DNA of 64,000 bases from Acidobacteriaceae bacterium (GCA_003131585.1 PKVW01000074.1:1-64000); one strand, 5' to 3'; positions 1 to 11,700 are shown, counted from the stretch's first letter. Numbers and translations: made by a program. The notes: generated by a model from the sequence alone, not told the origin.

Positions 1-1038
1 GGCCAGGCCATGTCGAAGTCCCGGGGCAACGATGTGGACCCGGTCGATATCGCCGATCGTCTCGGAGGAGAAATCGTGCGGCTCTGGGTAGCGTCCGTCG
101 ACTTCCGCGAAGACGTAGTCGGCTCCGAGGCGCTGATGCTGCGCGTCGCAGAAAACTACCGCAAGATTCGCAACACCTTCCGCTACATCCTCGGAAATCT
201 GGGGGACTTCGACCCGCGGGCTGACGCGGTTCCCTTCGAGAGCATGGAAGCCCTCGATCAGTACATGCTGCGCCAGACTTGGGCTTTCGCCTCTGACGTG
301 CGCGGCTGGTACGACGAATTCGCCTTCCACAAAATCTATCACCGCCTCAATCACTTTTGCATCGTTGACCTGAGCGCCTTCTACTTCGATGTGCTCAAGG
401 ACAGGCTTTACATCTCTGCGCCTAAGTCGCAAGCCCGCCGCAGCGCGCAGACCGCGATCTGGCGCATCGGAGAAGCGCTGGTGCGGCTGCTCGCGCCCAT
501 CATGAGCTTCACCTCGGAAGAGGTTTGGGACTATCTGCCCAAGTCCGCGGGGCGCGGCGAAAGCGTGCACCTCGCGACGTTTCCCTCCGCGGCGGACATT
601 CTGGGCGATGCGAACAACGCGGAGAACGATTCCCGATCCGTCGACGGGGGATCTCGCGAAGAGAAGACCGGCCAAGATTGGACGACGCTTCGTTCGGTGC
701 GCGACCAGGTTCTCAAGGCGCTCGAAGAGGCCCGCAACAACAAGCTGATCGGCACCGGCCTCGAGGCCCATGTCACCGTGGCTGCGCCCGACCCGGTTTA
801 TTCGGTGCTATCTCGCCACGCGGGCCAGCTCCGCTACCTATTCATCGTCTCCGCGGTGACGCTCACCCAAGCCTCCGGCAATGGCACCGGGGGCGTGCAC
901 GTCGAGGTCAAGAAGGCCGACGGAGCCAAGTGCGAGCGTTGCTGGAATTACTCGACCCACGTCGGCGAAGACAAGACGTATCCCACAGTCTGCGAGCGTT
1001 GCAGCGCCGTGCTGAAAGAACTGGAACCCTCCCAGTAG
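1..1038 (+). CDS. ileS: Isoleucyl-tRNA synthetase, C-terminal part (5' end outside window)
   Basis: Frame 1 is open from the first base, so the gene begins upstream. The visible 345 residues start three residues before the class I signature MSKSRGN, whose lysine loop stabilises the aminoacyl-adenylate transition state. The anticodon-binding helical domain follows (RKIRNTFRYILGNL, then the FTSEEVW region). A C-terminal zinc finger closes the protein, with two CxxC pairs (CERCWNY and CERCSA), as in bacterial IleRS. The enzyme charges tRNA-Ile in the cytoplasm. The usual neighbour lspA is absent; a CuA protein follows after 12 bp. Identification is secure; only the N-terminal catalytic half is missing from view. 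Confidence 0.97.
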   Translation, partial: GQAMSKSRGNDVDPVDIADRLGGEIVRLWVASVDFREDVVGSEALMLRVAENYRKIRNTFRYILGNLGDFDPRADAVPFESMEALDQYMLRQTWAFASDVRGWYDEFAFHKIYHRLNHFCIVDLSAFYFDVLKDRLYISAPKSQARRSAQTAIWRIGEALVRLLAPIMSFTSEEVWDYLPKSAGRGESVHLATFPSAADILGDANNAENDSRSVDGGSREEKTGQDWTTLRSVRDQVLKALEEARNNKLIGTGLEAHVTVAAPDPVYSVLSRHAGQLRYLFIVSAVTLTQASGNGTGGVHVEVKKADGAKCERCWNYSTHVGEDKTYPTVCERCSAVLKELEPSQ

Positions 1039-1050
1039 ATCGAGCGACCT

Positions 1051-1575
1051 GTGAACTGGCCAAAGCTGCGAACGTTCTTGCTCACCGTGCTGGTTCTGTG
1101 TCTCATCCCCGCCACCCGCTATTACCAGATCGATGTGCCGCTGCTGCGCTTTCTGAGAGGCTCCCACCACGTCGACCCTTTGTCGCTTCACCTGTCAGGA
1201 GAGTTTGTCGAGAACAATCTTGGAACCGAACAAGAACCGGATGGCTCGGTGATCGTGCGCATGATCGCGCAGCAATACTTGTTCATCCCGCACTGCGTTC
1301 TGGTTCCTGCCGGAGTCGCGGTTCATCTCCGCATTACCAGTGCCGACGCCGTCCACTCCCTTACCTTCAACGGAACGGACTACGCGGTAAAGGTCCTGCC
1401 GGGTACGATCAGCGAGGCTCAACTTCAGTTTCCGCGTCCGGGCGAATACAAGATGCCTTGCCGCGAATTCTGCGGTGCGGGTCACTATGCCATGCGATCC
1501 GAACTAAAAGTCGTACCTCGCGACCAGTTCCCTGCCTTGCGGCCCGAAGAAAGGGGAAACTGTGCAGCGCAATAA
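1051..1575 (+). CDS. Cytochrome c oxidase subunit II-like CuA protein
   Basis: 174 residues with a GTG start. One N-terminal membrane helix (about residues 8-25) is followed by a periplasmic cupredoxin domain. The full binuclear CuA ligand set is visible: a His in VHSL near residue 108 and CREFCGAGHYAM near residues 140-151 (Cys, backbone Glu, Cys, His, Met). Family knowledge: CuA accepts electrons from cytochrome c and passes them to haem-copper oxidase subunit I. Here no subunit I or III is nearby, and the protein has one helix rather than two, as in ba3-type or stand-alone subunits. Its 3' end overlaps the di-haem cytochrome c gene by 14 bp, which suggests the two are made together and exchange electrons. 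The upstream Shine-Dalgarno sequence is weak. Confidence 0.85.
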   Translation: MNWPKLRTFLLTVLVLCLIPATRYYQIDVPLLRFLRGSHHVDPLSLHLSGEFVENNLGTEQEPDGSVIVRMIAQQYLFIPHCVLVPAGVAVHLRITSADAVHSLTFNGTDYAVKVLPGTISEAQLQFPRPGEYKMPCREFCGAGHYAMRSELKVVPRDQFPALRPEERGNCAAQ

Positions 1576-2347
1576 CCGATTTTCCTCTGTCCTCGGAAGA
1601 TCTGCGTGGCCTCCTGCCCTCCTTACTTTGAGTCTTGCGCTGATCGCTGGTCTGACGGCGAGTTCGCTCAACCTTCAGGCGCGGGACAATCCTCCAGATC
1701 GAATCCCCTCTTATGTGGCGTGGACGCCGGAGACGATAGCGGCAGCCTCGGGCGGAGATGCCTTTCGCGGCATGCTCCTCGCGAAGCGCTGCGATCACTG
1801 CCATGGAGCGGAAGGCTTCAGCCCCATCGCTTCAACTCCCAACCTGGCAGGCATGGACAAGCTTGCAACTTGGAAACAACTGGAGGATTTCCGAACCCGT
1901 AAACGGCTATCCCGCGTGATGGAGCCGATCGCGACTTCGCTTTCATCGCGGGACGTAGCAGACGTGGTCGCCTATTACGCGGCTCTCCCCGTCCTTCCAG
2001 ATCCGCAGGACAACCGAACCTTTCCTCAGTCCCAGGCCGATCCCGGTCATGCGGCAATCGCATCGCGTCTGATTTCGTTTGGCGACGGCGAGCGCGGCAT
2101 TCCGCCCTGCCAAGCTTGCCATGGTCCGGTTGCCTATCGTACCGGAGTCCCATCGCTTGCGACCCAGAACGCCGCCTACGTTCTGAACCAGCTCGAAGCA
2201 TTCGCGAACCGAGCTCGCACCAATGACATCAACATGCCCATGCGCACCATCACGGCGCTGCTCACCGAGGGCGAAAGGCAGGCCATTGCGGACTATTACG
2301 GTTCCGGCCTTGGGCTTCAGCCCGCAAGTTCAACCGCGCCGAAGTAA
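1562..2347 (+). CDS. Secreted di-haem cytochrome c (c4-like)
   Basis: 261 residues with a GTG start inside the end of the CuA gene. An N-terminal hydrophobic segment (about residues 17-35) looks like a signal peptide or anchor. Two CxxCH haem sites are seen, CDHCH near residue 78 and CQACH near residue 182, each starting a small cytochrome c fold with a later Met (the second has NMPMRTIT). Two tandem class I domains fit the cytochrome c4 family, periplasmic electron carriers to terminal oxidases. The 14-bp overlap with the CuA gene points to a two-gene electron-transfer unit. The oxidase core they serve is not in the window. Confidence 0.88.
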   Translation: MQRNNRFSSVLGRSAWPPALLTLSLALIAGLTASSLNLQARDNPPDRIPSYVAWTPETIAAASGGDAFRGMLLAKRCDHCHGAEGFSPIASTPNLAGMDKLATWKQLEDFRTRKRLSRVMEPIATSLSSRDVADVVAYYAALPVLPDPQDNRTFPQSQADPGHAAIASRLISFGDGERGIPPCQACHGPVAYRTGVPSLATQNAAYVLNQLEAFANRARTNDINMPMRTITALLTEGERQAIADYYGSGLGLQPASSTAPK

Positions 2348-2703
2348 GCCGTGATCGCCAGCTCCGGCGATTGCTCCCTTAGCAGGCCAGGGAAGAAAAC
2401 CCCGAAACCCTGTACGGATCGGGAAGGGCACGAAGTTCACTCGTGCCAAATCAAGCTGTGATCGGGCGCGGCGTTAGCCGCTGAGGTCCACCGCTCGAGT
2501 TCACCCTTCGCGAACAGCACGTGAAAAATGGGAAGCCTCGCTGGTGCTAGCTAGAAGGACGAATTCGGACACGGGCTGGCCAGATGTCACCCACGTGGCA
2601 AGTAGACCAGGCTAGTCGTTAGTGCTTACATCGAAAGTCGCACTTGAAAGCGGTTCCTCCGGGGTATAATGCGTCCTGCTACGTCCGCAAGGAGAATAAG
2701 TGA
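2348..2703. other. Intergenic region, 356 bp
   Basis: No convincing ORF. It contains a perfect 7-bp stem at 2427-2433/2441-2447 (GGCACGA/TCGTGCC) without a T-run, so it is not a clear terminator. A sigma-70-like promoter lies at its 3' end (listed separately). Confidence 0.5.
2644..2670 (+). promoter_or_regulatory. Putative sigma-70-type promoter for the 2704 gene
   Basis: TTGAAA at 2644-2649 and a perfect TATAAT at 2665-2670, spaced 15 bp (slightly short). The start codon at 2704 is 33 bp downstream, preceded by an AAGGAG Shine-Dalgarno at about 2689-2694. Inferred from sequence only. Confidence 0.45.
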
Positions 2704-3186
2704 ATGCGACGAAAATATGCAGGACTCGCGGTCGCTCTATCATTGCTGATTATTTGTGCGCTCGTGTCTCTGCAAGGGAGTGCGGTTCCGGCTCCGGCTC
2801 AGGACCCTTTAGTGGGCACTTGGAATTTGACGGGCACCAACCCCAACTATCCATTTATTGCCGTCATGTCGTTTAATCTCGGGGGAACAACGGTTGAATA
2901 TGACTCCCAGGGTACTAATTCATCAACCGGCGAAAGCATAGACCTGGGCAAGTGGAGAAAGACAGGGAATCTTGCTTACACATTCAAGCAACAGAACTAC
3001 ACCTACGATCCTTCGGGGAATCTGTCTTTGATCGGAATCGCGAGTTGCGACCTAACTCTGGCCTCAACTAGGACGAGCTTTAGCGACACGTGCGCCGTCA
3101 ACTTTTACAACTGTAGTCTTTCCTCTTGTCCCGGCAGCCTCGTTTCCGGGCCCACGACAGCCACGGCGACCGGGACTCGGTTTTGA
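2704..3186 (+). CDS. Secreted hypothetical protein, possible lipocalin-like fold
   Basis: 160 residues starting at ATG with a good AAGGAG ribosome site. A signal peptide is clear (basic MRRK, hydrophobic to about residue 25, then a VPAPAQ-like cleavage region). The mature part opens with DPLVGTWNLTG, a typical start of lipocalin-like or secreted beta-sheet domains of Acidobacteria. It has four Cys residues in the last 60 positions that could form disulfides in the periplasm. It stands alone between intergenic regions with its own promoter. I do not recognise a specific family and assign no function. Confidence 0.7.
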   Translation: MRRKYAGLAVALSLLIICALVSLQGSAVPAPAQDPLVGTWNLTGTNPNYPFIAVMSFNLGGTTVEYDSQGTNSSTGESIDLGKWRKTGNLAYTFKQQNYTYDPSGNLSLIGIASCDLTLASTRTSFSDTCAVNFYNCSLSSCPGSLVSGPTTATATGTRF

Positions 3187-3364
3187 ACGATAGCCAAAGC
3201 GACTGAGGCATCAGAACTCGGTTCGGTGCTGGAAGAGAGAGCGCGGGCATCTCATAGTGAATCAGAGATGCATCTCCCGGCTCCTCAGGGGCTTTAAAGC
3301 CCGCGTTTTGAGCCGGAACGCCTTGCGCGGCGCTGTCCGGCCGAATCGACTCAGCGGGAAAAGA

Positions 3365-4534
3365 CTATGGCTCGACCTTGTACAACGTCACCATGCCGAC
3401 GTCCATGTGATCCTCGACGTGGCAGTGATACAGCCAAATGCCAGGATCGTCGGGAATCATGTCCACGGTTTCCATCTGAGCTGGCCCCAGAAACACGACA
3501 TCGGAGCGCCTTCCATGGTTGACCACAACGTTTCCGTGCCAGTGCGGAGTGTGGAAGTTGAAGCCTTCTCCCATGGTCAACAGGTACCAACGCACGCGTT
3601 CGCCTTTCTTCATCGTCACCATCGGTCCGTTGGCGTAAAGGTAGCCGTTGATCGTGGCCTTGACATTGGCGGCCGCGAAACCACTTCCCGCGAGCGAGAA
3701 TCTTCCCTGGTCATCGATGGGCACGAATTCCAGTTTGTTCACTCCTTTGGGATCGCCGGCGTAGGCCTGGATGTTGTGATCGAGATACCAGCTTGTGTTT
3801 TCGTCGAAAATCATAAACAGACTGACGAACTCACGATCCACATCTTTAGGTTTGCCATCGGGACCAGCCATGCCCCGCGCGGTGACGATGATCGCGCCGA
3901 TCAGACCGCTCTCCAGGGCCGTATTCCCGTGGGAGTGATAAAGCCAGACTAACGAACTGGGATCACCCGGAGCCGGGCCGGCACGCTCGGGCACTTGCCA
4001 GGTATAGACGTGGGTCTTTCCCGGCGGCACGTCATCATCGGCTTTGTCATTGCCCGAGGTGCCATCGTCGTAGCTGGCACCCTCGGAGTCCTTGTTATAG
4101 AAGACGCCGTGGGAATGCATGCTGGCGGGATGAGTCGCGTTGTTCTTGAAGACCACGCGGATTGTATCGCCCACTTCGGCGCGCAGGATGGGCCCGAGAA
4201 TCCCCGCATGCTCCCACTCCGGTGCCCGCGGCTTCAGCTTGGTGAACGTCTCGTCGGTGTATTCGCGGTAAAGCGCCTTGCGATACGCCGTTCCGATGCG
4301 ATGCGGACCCTGTTCGGTGAAGACTTTGGCATAGCCCTCGAACTTCATGCCCATCATCTTGTTCACGCCGTCCGGCGCGTAGTTCCATTCCACTTCGTCG
4401 GCGGCGATGTAGTAGGTGTGGACTTTCCCTGGAGGCGCGGGCGCTGCGGGGTTTGCATTCGACCCGGTCGCGGCGGCACAGAGAAGCAAACTTAACGAGG
4501 CAATGATCGCGAGATGGAACAATCTGCTGGCCAT
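3365..4534 (-). CDS. Secreted multicopper oxidase (ceruloplasmin/hephaestin-like)
   Basis: 389 residues. The ATG at 4534 is preferred over the open frame further upstream because AGGAG lies just before it and a signal peptide follows (MASRLFHLAIIASLSLLLCA). All four copper-ligand motifs are present: HSHG (about residue 139), YHSHG (about 202), HTPHWHG (about 330), and HCHVEDHMDVGM near the C-terminus, where Cys, His and Met would make the type 1 site and the His residues the trinuclear centre. The phrase VPERAGPAPGDPSS with YHSHG resembles the ceruloplasmin/hephaestin side of the family. Expected role: periplasmic oxidation of a metal or phenolic substrate with reduction of O2 to water. It is monocistronic; the substrate is unknown. 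Confidence 0.9.
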   Translation of the reverse strand: MASRLFHLAIIASLSLLLCAAATGSNANPAAPAPPGKVHTYYIAADEVEWNYAPDGVNKMMGMKFEGYAKVFTEQGPHRIGTAYRKALYREYTDETFTKLKPRAPEWEHAGILGPILRAEVGDTIRVVFKNNATHPASMHSHGVFYNKDSEGASYDDGTSGNDKADDDVPPGKTHVYTWQVPERAGPAPGDPSSLVWLYHSHGNTALESGLIGAIIVTARGMAGPDGKPKDVDREFVSLFMIFDENTSWYLDHNIQAYAGDPKGVNKLEFVPIDDQGRFSLAGSGFAAANVKATINGYLYANGPMVTMKKGERVRWYLLTMGEGFNFHTPHWHGNVVVNHGRRSDVVFLGPAQMETVDMIPDDPGIWLYHCHVEDHMDVGMVTLYKVEP

Positions 4535-4725
4535 GATCGAACTCCTAAATTGAGGTGAACTTCGCCCGGCGGGAAACGCGGCCAAAGGATACCACGAATG
4601 TCGATCCCATGGGGCGCTTTCGCAGTGGGTGAACAGCATCGGGTCGAAAATGCCGGATGAATAAAAGACCCTCCACTCGGAGAAGTCTTCCCTTGAGACT
4701 TGAGACTCGAGCCTGGAATCTCGGC

Positions 4726-5777
<1,052 letters not shown>

Positions 5778-5778
<1 letters not shown>

Positions 5779-7616
5779 TACTTGCCCTCCATGGTGCTCA
5801 ATTCGTCGGTCACGGAGCGCGCATCAAGCGGCAGCCCGTCGAGATGGCTGATGCTGCGCAGCCGCGTAATCAGCTCCGGCTTCAGGTCGAGCTTGAGCAG
5901 GCTGAGCATCTGCGCATCGCGGTTCTGCTCGACCACATAGATGCGCTCGTGTTGCTCGATGAATTCATGCACCTCGCGGGTGAAGGGATAAGCCCTCAGC
6001 CGCAGGTAGTCCGTCTCCAGCGCGTACTCGTTGCGCAACTGGTCGCGGCTTTCGATGATCCCCCAATGCGACGTTCCATACGCGACGATTCCGATCTTCG
6101 CGTTCGCGCCCTTGAGAATCTCCGGCCGCGGCACAAACGACCGCGCCGTCTCGAACTTGCGGTTGAGCCGCTCCATGTTGTCTTCGTAGTCGTCGGGCCG
6201 CTCGCTGTAATCGGATTTATCGTTGTGGCCGCTGCCCCGCGTGAAGTAGGCGGCCGCGGGATGTTCCGTTCCCGGCAGCGTGCGGTAGCCCACGCCGTCG
6301 CCATCTAGATCCTTATAGCGGGCAAATCCGCCCAGCTTCGCCAGCTCTTCTTTGCCCAGCACTTTGCCGCGCTTGATCGGCGTCGTCGGATAGTCGAATG
6401 GGTCGGACATCCAATTGTTCATTCCGAGATCCAGATCGGACATGACGAAAATCAGCGTCTGGAACTGCTCTGCCAGATTGAAGGCCTCGGCCGCCATGCT
6501 GAAGCACTCCGCCGCCGAGCACGGGATCAGCATAATGTGCTTGGTATCGCCGTGAGAAAGAAAGGCCGTGGCAAGAATGTCGCCCTGCGAAGTTCGCGTG
6601 GGCAACCCGGTCGACGGCCCGACGCGCTGGATGTCCCAGATCACGCCCGGGATTTCCGCGTAATAAGCCAACCCGGCAAACTCCGACATCAGCGAAATTC
6701 CCGGGCCCGCGGTCGCGGTCATGCTGCGCGCCCCCGCCCAACCCGCGCCAATCACCATGCCGATTGCAGCCAGTTCATCCTCCGCTTGAACAATGGCGAA
6801 AGTTGCTTTGCCGTCAGGGCCGACACGGTACTCTTTCATGTATTCGATCATCGTTTCCACCAGCGAAGACGATGGCGTGATGGGATACCACGTGACCACC
6901 GTGCATCCGGCAAACATGCAACCGAGAGCCGCGGCCGAGTTGCCGTCAATGATGATCTTGCCGGCGGTCTTGTCCATGCGCTCGATGTAGAACACTCCGC
7001 GCTTCTGCAGACTGGCTTTGGCATAGTCGAACCCCGCCTGCGCTGCAGCCAGATTCAGGTTGGCGGCTTTCGCCTTGGTGGCAAACTGCTTGCGAATCGC
7101 CTTCTCCACCTCGCCCATCTCAATTTCGAGCAGTTGAGCGATCACGCCCACGTACACCATGTTCTTGACCAGTTTGCGCAGCTTCGCCTCGGGGCAAACA
7201 GTCGCCACCAGCTTGTCGTAAGGGACCGAATAGAAAATCAGGTCGTCGCGCAGCTTTTCGAGGGCAAGCGGTTCGTCATAGAGCACGGCCGCGCCCGGAG
7301 CCAGCGACATTACGTCGTCCTGGGCGGTTTCGGCGTTCATGGCAACCAGGAAATCAATTTCCTTCTTCCGACCGATGTAACCGTCCTTGTTGGCGCGAAT
7401 CGTATACCAGGTCGGCAGACCGGCGATGTTCGAGGGAAACAGATTCTTGCCCGAAATCGGCACCCCCATCTGAAAGATGGAACGCAACAATACCGTGTTC
7501 GAACTCTGCGACCCCGAGCCATTCACCGTGGCAACCTGAATGCTCATGTCATTGACGATGCGCTTGCGCCCCAATTGCCCGCCCGTACCCTGGGGCACGA
7601 CATCCGTAGTGGCCAT
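5778..7616 (-). CDS. korA: 2-oxoacid:ferredoxin oxidoreductase, fused gamma-alpha subunit
   Basis: 612 residues from the ATG at 7616, chosen because AAGGAAGG sits about 7 bp upstream; the frame is open further upstream. The gamma domain comes first (roughly residues 25-215; GSGSQSSNTVLLRSIFQMG, then the GKNLFPSNIAG region). The alpha domain follows (GNSAAALGCMFAGC, WYPITPSSSL, TATAGPGISLMSEFAG, later HWGIIESRDQ). This gamma-alpha order is standard for the two-subunit KorAB type. It is transcribed before korB with a one-base stop/start overlap. The enzyme acts in the cytoplasm in 2-oxoacid metabolism with ferredoxin. Confidence 0.93.
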
Positions 7617-7777
7617 CCCAACACCTTCCTTTGAGTAAGCGGCGGAATGGATCCGCCTAACCCTCAACACGAGGCAAACAGATGATTATACGGCGGCGGC
7701 GTTCCACCAGCACGCCAAATCGCCCGTCCGAGGGCCGGGGAACCTGTTTGGGAACGAGAAGATAGATCGCTCCGGAC

Positions 7778-8734
7778 TCAAGACTCTTTGAAAAACTGGG
7801 CGATGCTGCGGAACTTATTATATCGTGACACGATTAAATTCGCCGGCGGGATCTTCTTCAGCTCCGAGAAGTGCTTCTGCAAACTGACATCCAGCAAGTT
7901 CGCCGCGGCTTCGTGATCCCGGTGGGCTCCGCCTTCGGGTTCAGGCACGATATCGTCGATGCAGCCCAGTTCGCTGAGATCGGTCGCGGTGATCCGCATG
8001 GCTTCGGCTGCCAACTCCTTCTTGGTGGCGTCCCGCCACATGATGGCCGCGCAGCCTTCGGGAGAAATCACCGAGTAAATCGAGTTCTCCATCATCAGCA
8101 CACGGTCGGCCACGGCGATCGCCAGGGCCCCGCCGCTGCCCCCAACCCCAATTACCGTCGCGATGATGGGCACTTCGAGGCGCGCCATTTCGCGCAAGTT
8201 GTGCGCAATCGCTTCGGCTTGGCCGCGCTCCTCCGCATGAATTCCAGGGTAGGCGCCGTCGGTATCCACCAGCGTAAAAATCGGCCTGCGAAACTTTTCC
8301 GCGACCTGCATCGCGCGCAGCGCCTTGCGATACCCCTCCGGGTTGGGCGTCCCAAAATTGCGGTACACCCGCTGCTTCATGTCCCGGCCCTTCTGGGTGC
8401 CCACCACCAGGACCTCCTCGCCATGAAAGCGAGCCATCCCGCAAACAATCGCCGGATCGTCCCCAAACCCCCGGTCCCCGTGAATCTCGCTCCAGTCCGT
8501 GAATAGCCGCTCGATATAGTCGAGCGTCTGCGGACGCTGGGGATGCCGGGCCAGCTCCGTTTTCTGCCAGGCGGTCTGCGACGCCTTCATCTCCTGCCTC
8601 AGTGTATGGACGCGCTCCTGAAGTTTCCCGAGCTGGCGGCGAGTCTCCTCGCTCCGCCCTGCCGTCGCCTCGATCAGCGCCACCTGCCGCTCGATCTGCT
8701 CCAACTCCTGCTGTGCTTTTTGGGTTGCTTCCAT
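7778..8734 (-). CDS. accA: Acetyl-CoA carboxylase carboxyltransferase, alpha subunit
   Basis: 318 residues, the normal AccA length. It begins with the alpha-helical leader seen in AccA and continues into the crotonase-type carboxyltransferase core: HGDRGFGDDPAI, GTQKGRDMKQRVYRNFG, DTDGAYPGIHAEERGQ, GVGGSGGALAI and SPEGCAAIMW. With AccD (not in the window) it transfers CO2 from carboxybiotin to acetyl-CoA, giving malonyl-CoA for fatty acid synthesis. It lies 47 bp downstream of dnaE in the same direction. No Shine-Dalgarno is visible: the bases before its ATG belong to a 15-bp tandem repeat that also covers the end of dnaE. Confidence 0.96.
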   Translation of the reverse strand: MEATQKAQQELEQIERQVALIEATAGRSEETRRQLGKLQERVHTLRQEMKASQTAWQKTELARHPQRPQTLDYIERLFTDWSEIHGDRGFGDDPAIVCGMARFHGEEVLVVGTQKGRDMKQRVYRNFGTPNPEGYRKALRAMQVAEKFRRPIFTLVDTDGAYPGIHAEERGQAEAIAHNLREMARLEVPIIATVIGVGGSGGALAIAVADRVLMMENSIYSVISPEGCAAIMWRDATKKELAAEAMRITATDLSELGCIDDIVPEPEGGAHRDHEAAANLLDVSLQKHFSELKKIPPANLIVSRYNKFRSIAQFFKES

Positions 8735-8793
8735 GATTTAACTGATCGTGATTTAACCGATCGTGGTTTAACGAATCCCGTTCAACTGATCAC
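8734..8793. repeat. 15-bp tandem repeat, four units, across the dnaE-accA junction
   Basis: On the + strand the units are tgatttaactgatcg (8734-8748), tgatttaaccgatcg (8749-8763), tggtttaacgaatcc (8764-8778) and a decayed cgttcaactgatcac (8779-8793). The accA start codon sits at one edge; the dnaE stop and last codons lie in the fourth unit. Confidence 0.85.
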
Positions 8794-11700
8794 GCGGACA
8801 CTGCCGCGCCCGCACAATTGTTCGACTCGCGCGATGAAGTTGCGATCTGGCAGCACATTATAACCTTCCGCCTCCATCACCACCATGAAATCGCCCGCGC
8901 GTTCCACGTCAAACAACACCCGCGCCTCGCCCGTGTGCTCCTTGAAAAGCGCGTGAAGATCGTCCACGGTAGTCTCACCTGCGTTTTCCAGCGGCACTCG
9001 AATGCGAATTGCGCGCGGCAGCGGGACCTTGGCCTCTTCCAGCGGCATAATTTCAGCCGCGGTAATCTTTGCATTGGCTCCTTCTTCGATTCTCACCCCG
9101 GCCCTCACCAGCACCGGAACTTCCAGCTTCACCCTCTCCTGCAGCCGCTTGTACGCTTCCGGGAAGACGATCATGTCGATCGAGCCTGACATGTCCTCTA
9201 GCGTGGCTTGCGCGTAGAAATCGCCGCGCTTGGACTTGAGCACGCGCAGGTTGCCGATGATCCCGGCCGTCGCGATGGTCTCGTCCTTGCCAGTGGAGTT
9301 CTTCATTGCGGCCAGTTCCACGATGCTCAGGGCCTGCAGGTCCTGCAGCTTGTCCTTGTATTTCTCCAGCGGATGCCCGCTGATGAAGAATCCCAGGATT
9401 TCTTTCTCCGCCGTCAGCCGCGCCTGCTCGTCCCAGTCGGGAACGTTGGGCAGTTTGTCGTTGTGGGCCCCGGACTCTTCCTGCTGAAACACCCCGAACA
9501 ACCCGTGCTGTCCCGATTCCGCGTCGCGCTGCGCCTTCTGAGCGCGCTCCATGGCGCGATCCAGCACACTCATCAATTGCGCGCGCCGGCCCAGCGAATC
9601 CATCGCTCCGCTCTTGATCAACGACTCCAGCACGCGCTTGTTGAGCAGCCGCAGATCGACGCTCTCGCAGAATTCGTAGATCGACTTGAAGCGGCCCAGC
9701 TTCTTCCGCGCCGCCACAATCGACTCAATCGCATTGCCGCCGACATTCTTCACCGCCGCCAATCCAAACCGGATGGCTTCGCCATGCGGCGTAAAGTTCG
9801 CATCCGACACGTTGATATCCGGCGCTTCGACCGCAATGCCCATCTCGCGGCATTCGTTGATGTACTTCACCACGTCATCGGTGCTGCCCGTAAGCGATGT
9901 CAGCAAAGCCGCCATGAACTCGACCGGATAGTGGGTCTTCAAATACGCCGTATGATAGGCCAGCAGCGCGTAAGCGGCCGAATGCGACTTGTTGAAACCG
10001 TATCCCGCAAACTGCGCCATCAGGTCAAATATCTTCTCGATCTTCTTCGCCGGAAACTTCCGCTGCGCCGCTCCTTGCACAAAACGCTCGCGCTGCTGCG
10101 CCATCTCCGCGGCGTTTTTCTTGCCCATGGCGCGCCGCAGCAGGTCCGCTTCGCCCAGCGAGTAGCCCGCCAGCCGGTTCGCGATCTGCATGACCTGCTC
10201 CTGATACACAATCACGCCCAGCGTCTCTTCGAGAATCTCTTTCAGCTCCGGCAGTTCGTATTCCACTCGCTTGCGCCCGTGCTTGCGGTCGACGAAATCG
10301 TCGATCATTCCGCCCTGAATCGGTCCGGGACGGTAAAGCGCATTCAGCGCGGTCAGATCTTCAATCGAATTCGGCTGGTACTTGCGCAACACGTCCCGCA
10401 TGCCGTGCGATTCAAACTGGAACACGCCTGAGGTCAATCCCTTGTGGAAGACTTTTGCATAAGTCTCCGCATCCTCCAGGGGAATCTGTTCGAGCGTGAT
10501 CGGCGTTCCGCGAGTCTGCGCGATCAGCTTCAGCGCGTCGGTGAGAATCGTAAGGGTGGTTAGCCCAAGAAAATCCATCTTCAGCAGGCCCATCTTCTCG
10601 ATGGCAACCATGTCGAAAGCGGTCACGATTTCGTCGTTCTTGGTACGGTGCAGCGGAACCAGCTCCGTCAGAGGGCGCGGCGAAATCACGACGCCCGCGG
10701 CGTGCACTCCGGAGTTGCGCACCATTCCTTCCAGCTTTTTCGCGGTTTGGATCAACTCGCGGATCTGCCCATCCTTTTCTATCGCTTCGCGCAGTTGGGG
10801 CGAGTCCTCGATGGCCTGATCGAGCGTGATATTGAGCTGCGTGGGAATCATCTTGGCGATGCGATCCACATCGCCGTAAGGGATGTCCATGGCGCGCCCC
10901 ACATCCTTGATCGCGGCCTTGGCCGCCATCGTCCCAAACGTGATGATCTGCGCCACGTTGTCGCGTCCGTATTTTTGCGTGACGTAGTGGATCACTTCGC
11001 CGCGCCGGTTCATGCAGAAATCGATGTCGATATCCGGCATGGAAACGCGCTCGGGATTCAGGAAGCGCTCAAACAGCAACTCGTGCTGCAGGGGATCGAT
11101 ATCGGTGATGCCCAGCGCATAGGAAACCAGCGATCCGGCCGCCGACCCGCGCCCTGGCCCCACGGGAATCTCCCGCTCTTTGGCATAACGAATGAAGTCC
11201 CACACGATCAGAAAATAGCCGGCAAACTTCATCTGCTGGATGATCCCGAGCTCCCGCTCCAGTCGCTGCTCGTAATCCGCGATCGAATGCTTCAACCTGC
11301 CCTGCTCGTGCAGCGGTCGCAACGCCTCTAACCGGCGCGCGAAGCCCTCGCGGGAAACGTGCACGAAATAACTGTCAATCGTATAGCCCGGTGGAACCTC
11401 GAATTGCGGAAACGGCGTCGCCACTTTTTCCAACCGCAAGCTGCAGCGCTCGGCGATGTCGAGAGTGCGCGTCAAAACTTCGGGCGAGTCCTTGAACACG
11501 CGATACATCTCGTCGTGGCTCTTGACGAAGAACTGCGTCCCCTCAAACTTCATGCGCGCCGTGTCGTGAATCGACTTGCCCGTCTGGATGCACAGCATCA
11601 CGTCCTGGGCGTGTGCATCGTCCTCGCACAGATAGTGGCTGTCATTGGTCGCAACCAAAGGCAGCCCGAGATCTTTTTCCAGTTGAAACAGGCCGGGATG

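Noticed and set aside
525-1631. 368-codon forward open frame across ileS and the CuA gene
   Set aside because: Arg/Pro-rich shadow of two recognised genes in another frame.
3257-3952. 231-codon forward ORF
   Set aside because: Antisense to the multicopper oxidase, whose copper motifs are intact.
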